This document shows, in pieces, positions 53,361-61,431 of a stretch of DNA of 64,000 nucleotides. The notes beneath the pieces are model-generated. The model was not told where the DNA came from and did not search any database. It saw only the letters and a list, made by a program, of their open reading frames with translations. Each line of letters opens with the position of its first letter. The first letter of the stretch is position 1. The stretch spans positions 2,480,001 through 2,544,000 of the forward strand of contig NZ_CP034170.1 of NCBI RefSeq assembly GCF_003860405.1, written 5' to 3'. Source of the DNA: Nakamurella antarctica. GTDB taxonomy: Bacteria; Actinomycetota; Actinomycetes; Mycobacteriales; Nakamurellaceae. A program made the position numbers and the translations under genes.

Positions 53361-53990
53361 GTGCTTCCACTCCTCGTGCTGAGACCCGCTCATCCGCTGC
53401 GAGGTTATTTCAAGTCCGCCGCATTTCGCGCACACCTCCTCTTCCCGTTCGCGGTGTGGTTCGGGTACTTCGTCATAGCCCCGGCAAACGGGCGGACGAG
53501 TGCGGCGGGGATCGTCCTCATCGTCCTGTCTTTGGCCGCGGTTCCCTACGGGATCCGGCTCGCTCGCCACCTGTCGTTCGAGGTCAACGACGAGAACATT
53601 GTGCTCCGAACCACTCCCGCCCGCACAACCATCATTCCTCTTCGCGATATCGCCAGCGTGTTGCTGGTGCGGTCCCTCGCACAGCCGCTGGGGCCCGCGA
53701 ACACCGTTTACATCGTTCGCAACGCAGCGGGCAACGCTCTGTTCAGGTGGGTACCAGACGCGTGGGCACCGGAACAGTGGACGGCGCTACTGCACCGCCT
53801 ACCGCCTGGCCCTGTTGAAGTGGTGGACCAGCCCATCACAACCAAAGAACTGCGGGTTCGCTATCCGAATCTGGTCCGACCCGAGGAACTTGGCCGCGCT
53901 AAGAAGCAACAAAAGACTGCCCGGATCGTCCTAGCGGTCTCGGTCGGTGTTTTCGTTCTTCTGAACGTCACCAGGTTGACCGGGCGCTGA
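53361..53990 (+). CDS. Two-helix-pair membrane protein with PH-like region (paralogue 2)
   Basis: A 209-residue protein from GTG 53361. RPAHPLRGYFKSAAFRAHLLFPF matches the beginning of the preceding gene in spacing and several residues. Two helices (about 24-60), a beta-rich segment HLSFEVNDENIVLRTTPARTTIIPLRDI and a C-terminal helix ARIVLAVSVGVFVLLNV follow. The stop lies inside the 3' end of the opposing MFS gene (60-base convergent overlap). It is probably the product of a gene duplication with paralogue 1. Function unknown. Confidence 0.68.
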   Translation: MLPLLVLRPAHPLRGYFKSAAFRAHLLFPFAVWFGYFVIAPANGRTSAAGIVLIVLSLAAVPYGIRLARHLSFEVNDENIVLRTTPARTTIIPLRDIASVLLVRSLAQPLGPANTVYIVRNAAGNALFRWVPDAWAPEQWTALLHRLPPGPVEVVDQPITTKELRVRYPNLVRPEELGRAKKQQKTARIVLAVSVGVFVLLNVTRLTGR

Positions 53991-55307
53991 GCCCAACCCA
54001 CTGTCCGCAGAACCGCGGGCCAGCACCAACACCCCGATGACGGCCACGCTCGCCGAGATGGTCATCACCAGCGCCATCGGAACGGCGGTGTCCTCCCCGC
54101 CGAGGCCGACTAGCGGCGCGACGATCGCTGCCAACCCGAATTGACCGGCGCCGATCACCGCCGAGGCACTGCCGATCGCTCGCGGAACTTGGTTCAACGC
54201 CAAGCCGGTGGCGTTACCCAGAATCAGCCCGACGCTGGCGCACGAGAAGCACAGCACCGGCAGCACCACCCACGGTGAACGCACTCCCGATGACGTCAAC
54301 ACCAACAGGCACGACGATCCGCCGAGGATACTCAGCACTCCTACGCGCAGGAGCGACCTTGCCGCAAAGCGAGAAACAAGTTGGGCGTTGAGGAACGAGA
54401 TCGACGTTAGCGACAGGGCATTGACAGCGAACACCAGCGAAAACGACGTGTTGGACATTCCCAGAACGTTTTGCACCAAGAAGGGTGACGCCGAAATGTA
54501 GGCGAACAGCACCCCGAACCCGAAGCAGAAACCTGCGGTGTAGCCAAGGAAGTGGCGGTTCCGCACGACCGAACCAGCGGTGTGGACGAACTGGCGCAAC
54601 CCACCGGAATGACGAAGTTCGGCTGGCAGAGATTCCTTCACCACGAACAGGATCGCGAGCACCATGACGGCGGCAATGCCCGAGATCACCCAGAAGATCC
54701 CGCGCCAGCCGATCCAATGGAACAGAGCGCCGCCGGCCAGTGGCGCAATGACAGGGGCAATACCGGTCACCACCGAAAGGAATGAGAACACCTGCACCGC
54801 AGCGATTCCCTTCGCCCGGTCAGACACCACGGCTCGACCCAGCACGATGCCCGCCGAGCCACCGAAGCCGGTAACAAACCGGGCGAGGATCAACAGCGAC
54901 ACCGTGGGCGCGAGCGCGCAGGCGATGCAGCCCAGCAAACACAACACCGACCCGATCAGCAGCAAGCCGCGCCGGCCCCAGCGATCGGACAGCGGACCCA
55001 GCACCAGCTGGCCGAGCGCGACCCCGAGCAGGAACGCCGTCAAGGTCAGTTGGATGCTGGTGGCGTCGGTCTTCAGCTCCTGCGCCATGGTGACGAATGC
55101 GGGCAGATACATATCGATCGACACCGGCCCGACAGCAGATAGGAGCGCCAAGGTTGCAAAGAGAGCCGCGGGAATCGCCTTCGCTGGTGCGCCCGTTGGC
55201 CCGGCAGTTTGCCCTGCCGTCTGACCTGCAGTTTGCCCGGCCGGCTGACCGGCAGTTTGACCGGCCGGCGGCCCGGCCGTCTGGCTCGCCGGGGACTTCT
55301 GCTGCAT
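53931..55307 (-). CDS. Bcr/CflA family drug-resistance MFS exporter
   Basis: A 458-residue 12-helix proton-driven exporter. The Bcr/CflA signature VGPVSIDMYLPAF is in helix 1, followed by FLLGVALGQLVLGPLSDRWGRR (motif A) and ILARFVTGFGGSAGIVLGRAVVSD (motif C-type). The N-terminal 42 residues are an unusual low-complexity tail of repeated T-A-G-Q and P-A-G-Q units, coded by GC-rich repeats at about 55195-55285. The substrate (chloramphenicol, bicyclomycin and others are known for the family) cannot be inferred. It overlaps the convergent PH-like gene by 60 bases at its 3' end. Confidence 0.9.
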   Translation of the reverse strand: MQQKSPASQTAGPPAGQTAGQPAGQTAGQTAGQTAGPTGAPAKAIPAALFATLALLSAVGPVSIDMYLPAFVTMAQELKTDATSIQLTLTAFLLGVALGQLVLGPLSDRWGRRGLLLIGSVLCLLGCIACALAPTVSLLILARFVTGFGGSAGIVLGRAVVSDRAKGIAAVQVFSFLSVVTGIAPVIAPLAGGALFHWIGWRGIFWVISGIAAVMVLAILFVVKESLPAELRHSGGLRQFVHTAGSVVRNRHFLGYTAGFCFGFGVLFAYISASPFLVQNVLGMSNTSFSLVFAVNALSLTSISFLNAQLVSRFAARSLLRVGVLSILGGSSCLLVLTSSGVRSPWVVLPVLCFSCASVGLILGNATGLALNQVPRAIGSASAVIGAGQFGLAAIVAPLVGLGGEDTAVPMALVMTISASVAVIGVLVLARGSADSGLGSAPGQPGDVQKNENTDRDR

Positions 55308-55420
55308 GACGGGACATCTCCACTCGCGTCTGGACGTGAATCAGGTATCGATAAGGGCGCGTACCAATGATGGGAATTCACGCCCGGGCAACAATAACTG
55401 CTGCGGCCGGTCCGGTCCTT

Positions 55421-55520
55421 GCACTGCGCAGCTTCCAGGCGCTCCGCAGCTTCCAGGCGCTCCGCAGCTGTCAGACGCTGCGCACCAGTCAGGCACTGCG
55501 CAGCAGTCAGACACTGCGCA
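55421..55520. repeat. Degenerate 18-bp tandem repeats near the 3' end of the EEP gene
   Basis: About five to six diverged units close to GCGCTCCGCAGCTTCCAG. They fill most of the short gap between the MFS start and the stop of the upstream EEP-family gene. The last units touch the EEP stop codon (55507). The gap seems otherwise empty. Confidence 0.75.
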
Positions 55521-56520
55521 GCTGCACGACCAACGCCCGGTGATCACTCGCGCTGGCACGAACAGTCCAGGTAGCAACGGCGCTGAAACTTTGCGGGTCG
55601 AGGATCACGTGGTCAATGGGGGCGGCCAGGAATGAGGGCAGCCACGAAGGCCATGTGCCGGACCCGCCGGCACCCGCCTGGGTCGCTGCGTCGGCACACG
55701 GCAGGAGTGCAAAAGCCGGGTGGTCCACGGTCGCATTGAAGTCGCCAGCGACAATCGTGTTCGAACCTGGGGTGCAGAGCCGAGCCGCCGTCGACGTCTC
55801 TGACCGCCATCCGGTAAGCGTCGACGTAAGCCCGGGATTGACCGGGTGCACCGCGATAATCGTTGGGGCAGAGCCGGATTCGCTGACCGGCTCGAGTTTC
55901 AACGAGCCATAGCTCAGTAGTGGACCGGGGGCTTGCCGGTAGTCGCCCATGCTTCTGCGGACCATCGCCGATACCGGCAAGGGGTAGGGCTCCGGGGTGC
56001 TCATCGAGAACACCTGGAAGATGAGGCCGCCAGCGGCGAGCAGCTCCGCGGCAGCCTCCGTGGTCTGCTGGTCAGCCTCCGGGAGCGTCACGATGTCGGC
56101 GTCGGCGGTTCGTACCAGGTCGGCGAGCTGCTGGGGGGTGGTGGCGGTGTCGAAGGTGTTGAACTGCACGACGGTGATGTCGGGGTCCGCAACAGGTTCG
56201 CTCTTGCCTCCCCGCGCCAACACAGTGCCGGCGTGAATCGCTCCGGTGAACAGCAGCGCTGCACAGATTGTCAGCACCACAGGCGACCGGAGCCGGCCGC
56301 GGGTCACTGCGACGACGGCCACCAGCGCCGCAAGTGTGGCGCAGACCAGACCAGCGATGACCTTGAGACTGATTATCTGGGCGAGGACCGGCCAGCCCGA
56401 CACTCCGAGTGGCCGGGCTAACAGGCTCACTACACACAGCAGTACGACGATTGATGCTGATGTGCGACCTAACAACCGGGTCCAAGAGGTTCGCAAGCCC
56501 CGTTCGGCAGTATTCGTCAT
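55507..56520 (-). CDS. Membrane-anchored endonuclease/exonuclease/phosphatase family protein
   Basis: A 337-residue protein from ATG 56520 (MTNTAERGLRTSW); longer in-frame readings have no ribosome site. Three hydrophobic helices (residues about 18-100) precede an extracellular EEP domain: VVQFNTFDTATTPQQLADLV, DIVTLPEADQQTTEAAAEL (Glu), IIAVHPVNPG, VAGDFNATVDHPAFALL (Asp/Asn) and the C-terminal ASDHRALVVQL (Asp-His). The layout equals exported actinobacterial EEP proteins sometimes annotated as sphingomyelinase-like or nucleases. Substrate unknown. Confidence 0.87.
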   Translation of the reverse strand: MTNTAERGLRTSWTRLLGRTSASIVVLLCVVSLLARPLGVSGWPVLAQIISLKVIAGLVCATLAALVAVVAVTRGRLRSPVVLTICAALLFTGAIHAGTVLARGGKSEPVADPDITVVQFNTFDTATTPQQLADLVRTADADIVTLPEADQQTTEAAAELLAAGGLIFQVFSMSTPEPYPLPVSAMVRRSMGDYRQAPGPLLSYGSLKLEPVSESGSAPTIIAVHPVNPGLTSTLTGWRSETSTAARLCTPGSNTIVAGDFNATVDHPAFALLPCADAATQAGAGGSGTWPSWLPSFLAAPIDHVILDPQSFSAVATWTVRASASDHRALVVQLRSV

Positions 56521-56823
56521 ACTCACACCATGACATGAGCAGCAGCCGCCGCCTGATCTGATAGGGACATCTCCACGGCGCTTTTTGCTCGTAGACAGGG
56601 AGAGCCTTGTTTCAACTTCCATGCCCGGACTAAATTGCTCGACGGCCAACCCCGGGCTGTTGTTCACCGAGATTAGGCACGTGACCTGTCGCTCTGGTCC
56701 GTCAAGTTATCAGAGCGGCAACGCCCGTTGGACGCGATGGGTGGGTCTACCCGTAACCGGAGCCAGCAGTGCGAGCCGGGGCTGAAGCACAGACGGCGCG
56801 TGAGCAATTGCAACTGCGGGACA
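56521..56823. other. Gap without supported gene
   Basis: 303 bases between the EEP start and the peptidase E stop, both minus strand. I see only short open frames of shadow composition and no convincing terminator. Transcription could run through from peptidase E. Confidence 0.4.
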
Positions 56824-57531
56824 TCAGTGGAGACGCCGGACTGGAACGTCGACCTCGACTGCACCGTGCCTGGCGGATTGCTCGACGCGCAATACGGCGC
56901 GTCCGGGCTGCTCCGCCACCGCCTCTACCAACTCACCATCGCGAAAGAGGATGGCGGCATAGTCGTCGACTGCGTATCCGTTGGCGAGCGACCCGTCGGC
57001 TACCCAACCCACGTACTTCTCACGCCGGCCGGGCTCCCCCAGGTAATGGGGGCAGGCACTGGCATTGATGAAGCCAAGGCCGTCTCCCAAGGGTGACAGC
57101 GGGCCGAACGAGTCGGTCGACGAACTCTCGAACCAGCAATTCATGCCAGCGCTGACACCGGCGAGGATCGCGCCTTTCGCGGCGGCCTCAGCGAGAATGG
57201 CGGGCAATCCGTGCAGCCGCCAGACGGCAAGGAGATTCGCAGTCGATCCCCCGCCGACGTAGATCACGTCCTGTTCCAGGAGCATTTCAGGCTTGGTGTA
57301 ACCCCACGGGTCATGGCAAAACAGCGAGAGCACCGAGGTCTGAGCACGCCCGTTGAACGCAGCTTCGAATCGCTGACTGTAGCTATCAGCGTCGCCGCTC
57401 GCGGTCGGCACGAAACAGACTCGCGGGCGATTCTTGCCTGTAAGGTCCAGGAGGAAATCGTCGATGGCGGACTTGCCGTCATCGGACATCGAGAAGCCGC
57501 CACCGCCGAGCGCGAGGATTGTGCCAAGCAT
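56824..57531 (-). CDS. Peptidase E-like serine peptidase (S51)
   Basis: A 235-residue cytoplasmic hydrolase of the dipeptidase E group. TILALGGGGFSMSDDG is the N-terminal strand, VIYVGGGSTANLLAVW the oxyanion region, and ILAGVSAGMNCWFESSSTDS carries the nucleophile Ser in G-V-S-A-G. A His in SACPHYLGEPGRREKYV is the expected general base. Family enzymes remove N-terminal Asp from dipeptides, though this actinobacterial subgroup has not been tested to my knowledge. It is a single gene with no obvious partner. Confidence 0.88.
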   Translation of the reverse strand: MLGTILALGGGGFSMSDDGKSAIDDFLLDLTGKNRPRVCFVPTASGDADSYSQRFEAAFNGRAQTSVLSLFCHDPWGYTKPEMLLEQDVIYVGGGSTANLLAVWRLHGLPAILAEAAAKGAILAGVSAGMNCWFESSSTDSFGPLSPLGDGLGFINASACPHYLGEPGRREKYVGWVADGSLANGYAVDDYAAILFRDGELVEAVAEQPGRAVLRVEQSARHGAVEVDVPVRRLH

Positions 57532-57709
57532 GCGCTCAGACTAACGCGATCCGTAGCCGGGGGTTGCATCTGAAGTGACTGAAGTTGGCACTCCTGAGGT
57601 CCTTGTCCGGACGCGAGAAGCCATGCCGGACGGAGCATTGGCGACCTTCATCGCCAAGAACTGGCTGGAGTCTCACTGCGGATCTGGTGGGCGTACGTCG
57701 CGATCTTTC

Positions 57710-58363
57710 TTACTCGGCGTTGCACCGCCGCTCGGCCTCGGCTTGCGCGGCACGCGAGCGCGCCGCCCTTCGGTCATAGATCATCTGCGCCGGGATCGAT
57801 ACGAACAGGATCAGCAGCGCCCAGAAGTTAATCGGTCCCACGAGCACACCGACTACCAGCGCGACCAAGAACGCGGCCGTGACCGCGACACTCGTAAATA
57901 TCTGCAAGGCGGAGATCGGATTCGCTGTGTCCTCCAGCGTGGGATTCCGGTGTACCAGCAACACCATGGCCGTCAATACCAGCGCGTTCGCCGCCATCGT
58001 GCCGATGTAGAAGCCAACCGTGAGCGATGACGTTGGAAACTGCGAGATCATTTCGGTGGGAAACGGGAGCAGCACAATGGTGAAGACCCACACAATGTTG
58101 AGCAGCATTAACGGTGCGTTATAGGCCGCAACGTGCTCGAACGTTGAGTGGTGGGAGACCCACAGGCGAGCAATCACCGCGAAACTCATGGTGAGCCCGA
58201 TGAGCTGTGACTCGTTCTGGGCTAGAAACTGCCCTGCGCTGTAACCAGTGGTCGAAGCTTTGGCGACTGAGTCGACCACCGGCAAAATTAGTAGCGTGAT
58301 TGCGATGGCGGTAACTGCGTCCGTGAAGAACACCAGTCGATTCAGGCCCAGTGTTGTCTGCAT
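57710..58363 (-). CDS. TMEM175-family potassium channel-like protein
   Basis: A 217-residue six-helix membrane protein of the DUF1211/TMEM175 family. The selectivity-gate signature RLVFFTDAVTAIAITLLILP at the end of the first 28 residues has the F-(S/T)-D core that defines the family. MSFAVIARLWVSHHSTFEHV is the helix 3 region; both His are common in bacterial homologues. The C-terminal tail is basic (RRAARSRAAQAEAERR). Bacterial members are K+-selective leak channels assembling as tetramers. The channel role here is family inference. Confidence 0.88.
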   Translation of the reverse strand: MQTTLGLNRLVFFTDAVTAIAITLLILPVVDSVAKASTTGYSAGQFLAQNESQLIGLTMSFAVIARLWVSHHSTFEHVAAYNAPLMLLNIVWVFTIVLLPFPTEMISQFPTSSLTVGFYIGTMAANALVLTAMVLLVHRNPTLEDTANPISALQIFTSVAVTAAFLVALVVGVLVGPINFWALLILFVSIPAQMIYDRRAARSRAAQAEAERRCNAE

Positions 58364-58680
58364 GCACTTAGGCTAGAGCCTGAGTGAGAGCACAAGGCAC
58401 GTTTGGAGCTCATACGGGAGGCGCTGGCGAAGGACGCCACATAAAACGGCACCCACGGCGTCTCACAAAAGGATGCAATGCTGGCGGCTTAGGAGCCAAC
58501 CGGGAACAAGGACCTTGACGGGGAATTCACCGGGCGATAGCTGCAACTTAGCGCTCAGGGCCGTCCCCTCCCGTCGAATGGCCTTAGGGGTGCGGGAGGC
58601 AGGATCGACGCGCGAATGGTTCCGCAATCCGCGGCGGGAGGACAGCCAGCAGTAGTCTCCGCCGCCTGGGGTGACTACCT
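58364..58680. other. Gap without supported gene
   Basis: 317 bases upstream of the TMEM175-like gene. I see only short frames without ribosome sites. A run of Gly/Ser-coding GC triplets gives shadow frames; nothing is annotated. Confidence 0.4.
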
Positions 58681-59093
58681 TTACGGGCCGCCGAGAAGGC
58701 CGTAGGACAGGTAACTATCGGACTCCTGCTGCACGTACATCACAGTGCTGCGGGTGGCCCCGCAGTCAGTGCGCTGGTCCTGCGAGGTGGTCTTCACCCA
58801 CAAAGTCCAGCCAAGTACCGGAACGGCTGGCCTGATTGAGGACAGCGGATACGACGGACCTCCTGGCAGCGACATTGGGTCTGCGTCGATCTGTTCGCGC
58901 GTGGAAGTCGTACCTTGCGTTTGATAGTCGCGGTCGCAGTAAGTGATTCGCTCGGGGCAGCCCAGAAGGCGAAGGAGTGATACACGAGGCGGTATTACAG
59001 GAGTCCGCCGCCGCACAGCATCGCGAAGAGCAGCACAACGACCATCAGCGCCGTCCGCCACCGCCGGGCAAGCCACAACTCTGCGTTAGCCAC
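58681..59093 (-). pseudogene. Disrupted secreted/membrane-anchored protein gene
   Basis: GTG 59093 opens a frame coding MANAELWLARRWRTALMVVVLLFAML..., a clear signal-anchor, which stops at TAA (58997-58995) after 32 codons. A different frame then codes a plausible extracellular part, PERITYCDRDYQTQGTTS ... VPVLGWTLWVKTTSQDQRTD, to a stop at 58681. A single base change near 58995 (frameshift in GGACTCCTGTAATACC) would join them. The Cys and Tyr-rich body looks like a secreted protein under selection until recently. It is either a pseudogene or a sequence error. Family not recognised. Confidence 0.55.
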
Positions 59094-59172
59094 AACACGA
59101 CCCTAACAACGGCGGATGCCCCACGTGCCTCAACGCAAGAAGTCTTCATCGACCACCGAACCCAGCTCATGA

Positions 59173-59360
59173 GTGTCAGGCGAGAAGATCACGCTGATCT
59201 CCTACGCGCCGTTCGAGCACCCGTCTCTGTGGAGGGAGGTGGGACCCGTCTACATTCACGCGGCGCGCTGCGAAGGTTATGTATCGACCGGCAAGCTACC
59301 AGCGCAGCTGGCCGTCGGTCCCGTGTGCTGCGCACCCACCGAACCGATGGCTCGAACTAA
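59173..59360 (+). pseudogene. DUF1203-like gene remnant
   Basis: GTG 59173 codes SGEKITLISYAPFEHPSLWREVGPVYIHAARC, close to the central DUF1203 pattern (G-E-x-x-x-L-L-S-Y-x-P-F ... E-V-G-P-I-F-V-H). The N-terminal half is missing (an in-frame stop directly precedes). After KLPAQLAV the family sequence seems to continue one frame over as RVLRTHRTDGSN. It is therefore truncated and frameshifted. Assigned by eye, so moderate confidence. Confidence 0.45.
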
Positions 59361-59765
59361 GCGGATCTCAGTGGTGAACCACACAGCAGCAATCCCACCG
59401 CTTCAAGCCCACCATGAGGCGCAGTTTTCGGCCCGAATGATGAACGATGGCGGGCCCGGCAGAACGGCTAGATTTTCGCCATCTCGCTGGCGTACCGCCC
59501 GGATAAGTGATGACCTTCGCCACTTCTCGCGTGTCTGCGCATCATTTAGCGTGGAGCACAAGGCCGTGTGCCCTCACGATTGTGGGAGGGACTTCCATAA
59601 CGATGTTGGCGCAGTCGCAAGCGGTGGGTGCCTTGGCTGGCAGGGATTACCTTCGGCGGCGATGCGGTGGCTAAGAATCTGGGCCATGTCCAACCAGGTC
59701 AAACATCGTTCGCCTTCGAGACACGAATCGCAGGGCCAACGAGCGGCGGGTCCGAGGAGGAAGAA
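59361..59765. other. Gap without supported gene
   Basis: 405 bases between the DUF1203 remnant and the nitroreductase-fold gene. Open frames here lack ribosome sites and recognisable sequence. It may contain further decayed coding DNA and the promoter of the next gene. Confidence 0.4.
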
Positions 59766-60278
59766 ATGGCACGTTGGCCCTTCTCCAATGACGCCCTCCG
59801 GGCCATGTACGCAGGGGGACACGGCAACGCGACCGCCCGCCGGTTCGCGCAGTTCTGGGCAACTGTCCAGAGCGCTGGTGTGGTCCCCAAACGGTGGGTG
59901 ACCCTTGAGGTCGTTGGCCGCCGCACCGGCAGGATTACCCGGTTTCCGCTCGGCATGGCCGACTGCAACGGGAATTGGTACGTGGTGTCGATGCTGGGAA
60001 ACGACTGTAACTGGGTCCGTAACGTGCGGGCAGCAGGCGGGTTTGTCACCATCCGACACGGGCGCTCAATGGCTCGCCGCTTGGTCGAAGTGCCAGTTGA
60101 TGAGCGGGCTCCCATCCTTCGGCGGTACCTGCAGAAAGTTCCGGGGGCTCGACCGCACATGCCGGTACGTCCAGGAGCCCCCTTGGCGGAGTTCGAGCTG
60201 ATCGCCTCGGACTACCCCGTTTTCCGCGTCGATGCTATTGCCCCTAACCCCCCGTCCCGTGCGCGCAGCGGCGCATAG
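59766..60278 (+). CDS. F420H2/deazaflavin-dependent nitroreductase-fold protein
   Basis: A 170-residue split-beta-barrel protein of the DUF385/Ddn group. ATG 59766 has AGGAGGAAGAA immediately upstream; a longer frame upstream lacks a site. LEVVGRRTGRITRFPLGMA and NWYVVSMLGNDCNWVRNVRAAGG are the core motifs, as in actinobacterial F420-dependent quinone or nitro reductases. RHGRSMARRLVEV is the following strand. Cofactor choice (F420 versus FMN) and substrate are not readable. It is a single gene in an accessory region. Confidence 0.85.
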   Translation: MARWPFSNDALRAMYAGGHGNATARRFAQFWATVQSAGVVPKRWVTLEVVGRRTGRITRFPLGMADCNGNWYVVSMLGNDCNWVRNVRAAGGFVTIRHGRSMARRLVEVPVDERAPILRRYLQKVPGARPHMPVRPGAPLAEFELIASDYPVFRVDAIAPNPPSRARSGA

Positions 60279-60687
60279 ACGTCAGCGGACGGATAATCCG
60301 AGCTGCGCCCCCTTCGACAAGCTCCGATGTCTGGCTGTGTCGCTTCCCACGGGAGGCAGATTGGTCATGACAGGCCCCCAGTGCAATAGAGCCGGAATGT
60401 GGCGATCATCGTCATGGCAGCAGAGAACAGCGCGGACGTCGGAGCTTTGAAAGTGCGCGGCTGCTGAGTGAAAGGGCCAGACACATTCAGAACTGATTCG
60501 TGAGGCGGTGGCGAATGACGCCGTCTGAAAGGGACAGCTCCCACCCCGGGGTCTCACCCGAGGACGCGACACAGGCGGCGGCGTGGCCGATCTGGATCGA
60601 CGATCTCGACGGAAATTTGCCTGGGCGACACTATCGGTCCAGAGATTGTCAGCTCGCCGAGTTCAGAACTGCCCCGTGCCATCGCCC
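60279..60687. other. Gap without supported gene
   Basis: 409 bases between the nitroreductase-fold gene and the convergent lipoprotein gene. Small frames on both strands have no ribosome sites or known motifs. I see no terminator with a U-run. Confidence 0.4.
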
Positions 60688-61101
60688 TTAAGCAGTCAAT
60701 CTAATTACATAGACCTGTCTCTCACATGGCCCCACACGGTCCGATTCCAGCTTCGCGGCATACGACCCGCTAACATCAGCCAGCACTTGCGAATCCGCGT
60801 CGACAAGTTTAAAGCTAACAGCGTGTTTTGTTGAGCCATTTGTCAGCGTCGTGGCGATCGAGGCCCTGGTGCCAAGTTGACCGCCGAATTGGCTAGAAGC
60901 GCAATCCGCATCCAAACAAATACGCACTTCAAATGGCGCTATACCTTTTTCGGCAACATTTGTGAAATCAACTTCTAGCCCAGAGAACAGGGCAGACGCG
61001 TCGCAGGCGACCCCAGTCCCGCAAGATACAAGTGTGACCACTCCCGTAAACGTAGCCAACAATAACCGGCGACGTGCGAGGAAACCTCCTGTTAAAGCCA
61101 T
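60688..61101 (-). CDS. Orphan lipoprotein, unknown function
   Basis: A 137-residue exported protein. The basic start ARRRLLLATF, hydrophobic core and lipobox LVSC give a lipidated Cys at residue 27. The mature part is beta-rich (ALFSGLEVDFTNVAEKGIAPFEVRICLD) with four further Cys that could form disulfides. The local DNA is less GC-rich than the rest of the window, and the flanking non-coding DNA at 61100-61210 is notably AT-rich, suggesting acquisition. No family recognised. Confidence 0.65.
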   Translation of the reverse strand: MALTGGFLARRRLLLATFTGVVTLVSCGTGVACDASALFSGLEVDFTNVAEKGIAPFEVRICLDADCASSQFGGQLGTRASIATTLTNGSTKHAVSFKLVDADSQVLADVSGSYAAKLESDRVGPCERQVYVIRLTA

Positions 61102-61217
61102 GAGGGAAAGCTACCTGACTTAAGCACCTAGTGAAAAATTCGAACTAAGAATACGGAGCTGAAATGCCTGCCCGATAGCAGAGGACTAGCTTCTGCTTGA
61201 TTTGTTAATTCAGGCCC

Positions 61218-61382
61218 ATGAGCGAGAGCGACTGCGTCCGGGAACCCGCCGACTTCGCGTCTTTTTACCGCGTGGTAAACGGAATGAGATTGCCGGGTGC
61301 CTCCGCGACTACTCAGACGGACCTGGTCCGGCGGGAGTCGTGGCCTGACGCCATCAACGTCATCAGGCGGATCTTCGACTAG
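61218..61382 (+). CDS. Short ORF, possible gene fragment
   Basis: ATG 61218 opens 54 codons, MSESDCVREPADFASFYRVV ... NVIRRIFD. There is no good ribosome site. The D-F-A-S-F-Y-R beginning and L-P-G-A-S-x-x-x-x-T-D-L-V spacing weakly resemble the start of a sigma-70-family or similar protein. It could be a decayed gene or chance. Included because its codon use looks coding and it fills a gap. Confidence 0.3.
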   Translation: MSESDCVREPADFASFYRVVNGMRLPGASATTQTDLVRRESWPDAINVIRRIFD

Positions 61383-61431
61383 CGGGACTCAGTGAAGGGG
61401 GAATGTCCTCGGCCCAACGGCGGGCCGACGG

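Noticed and set aside
55306-55635. Plus-strand frame coding QLPGAP repeats
   Set aside because: Reading of non-coding tandem repeats, overlapping the start of the MFS gene and the end of the EEP gene; no ribosome site.
59173-59901. Complete 242-residue gene
   Set aside because: Only the first about 50 residues resemble DUF1203; the rest reads antisense-like sequence into the next real gene.
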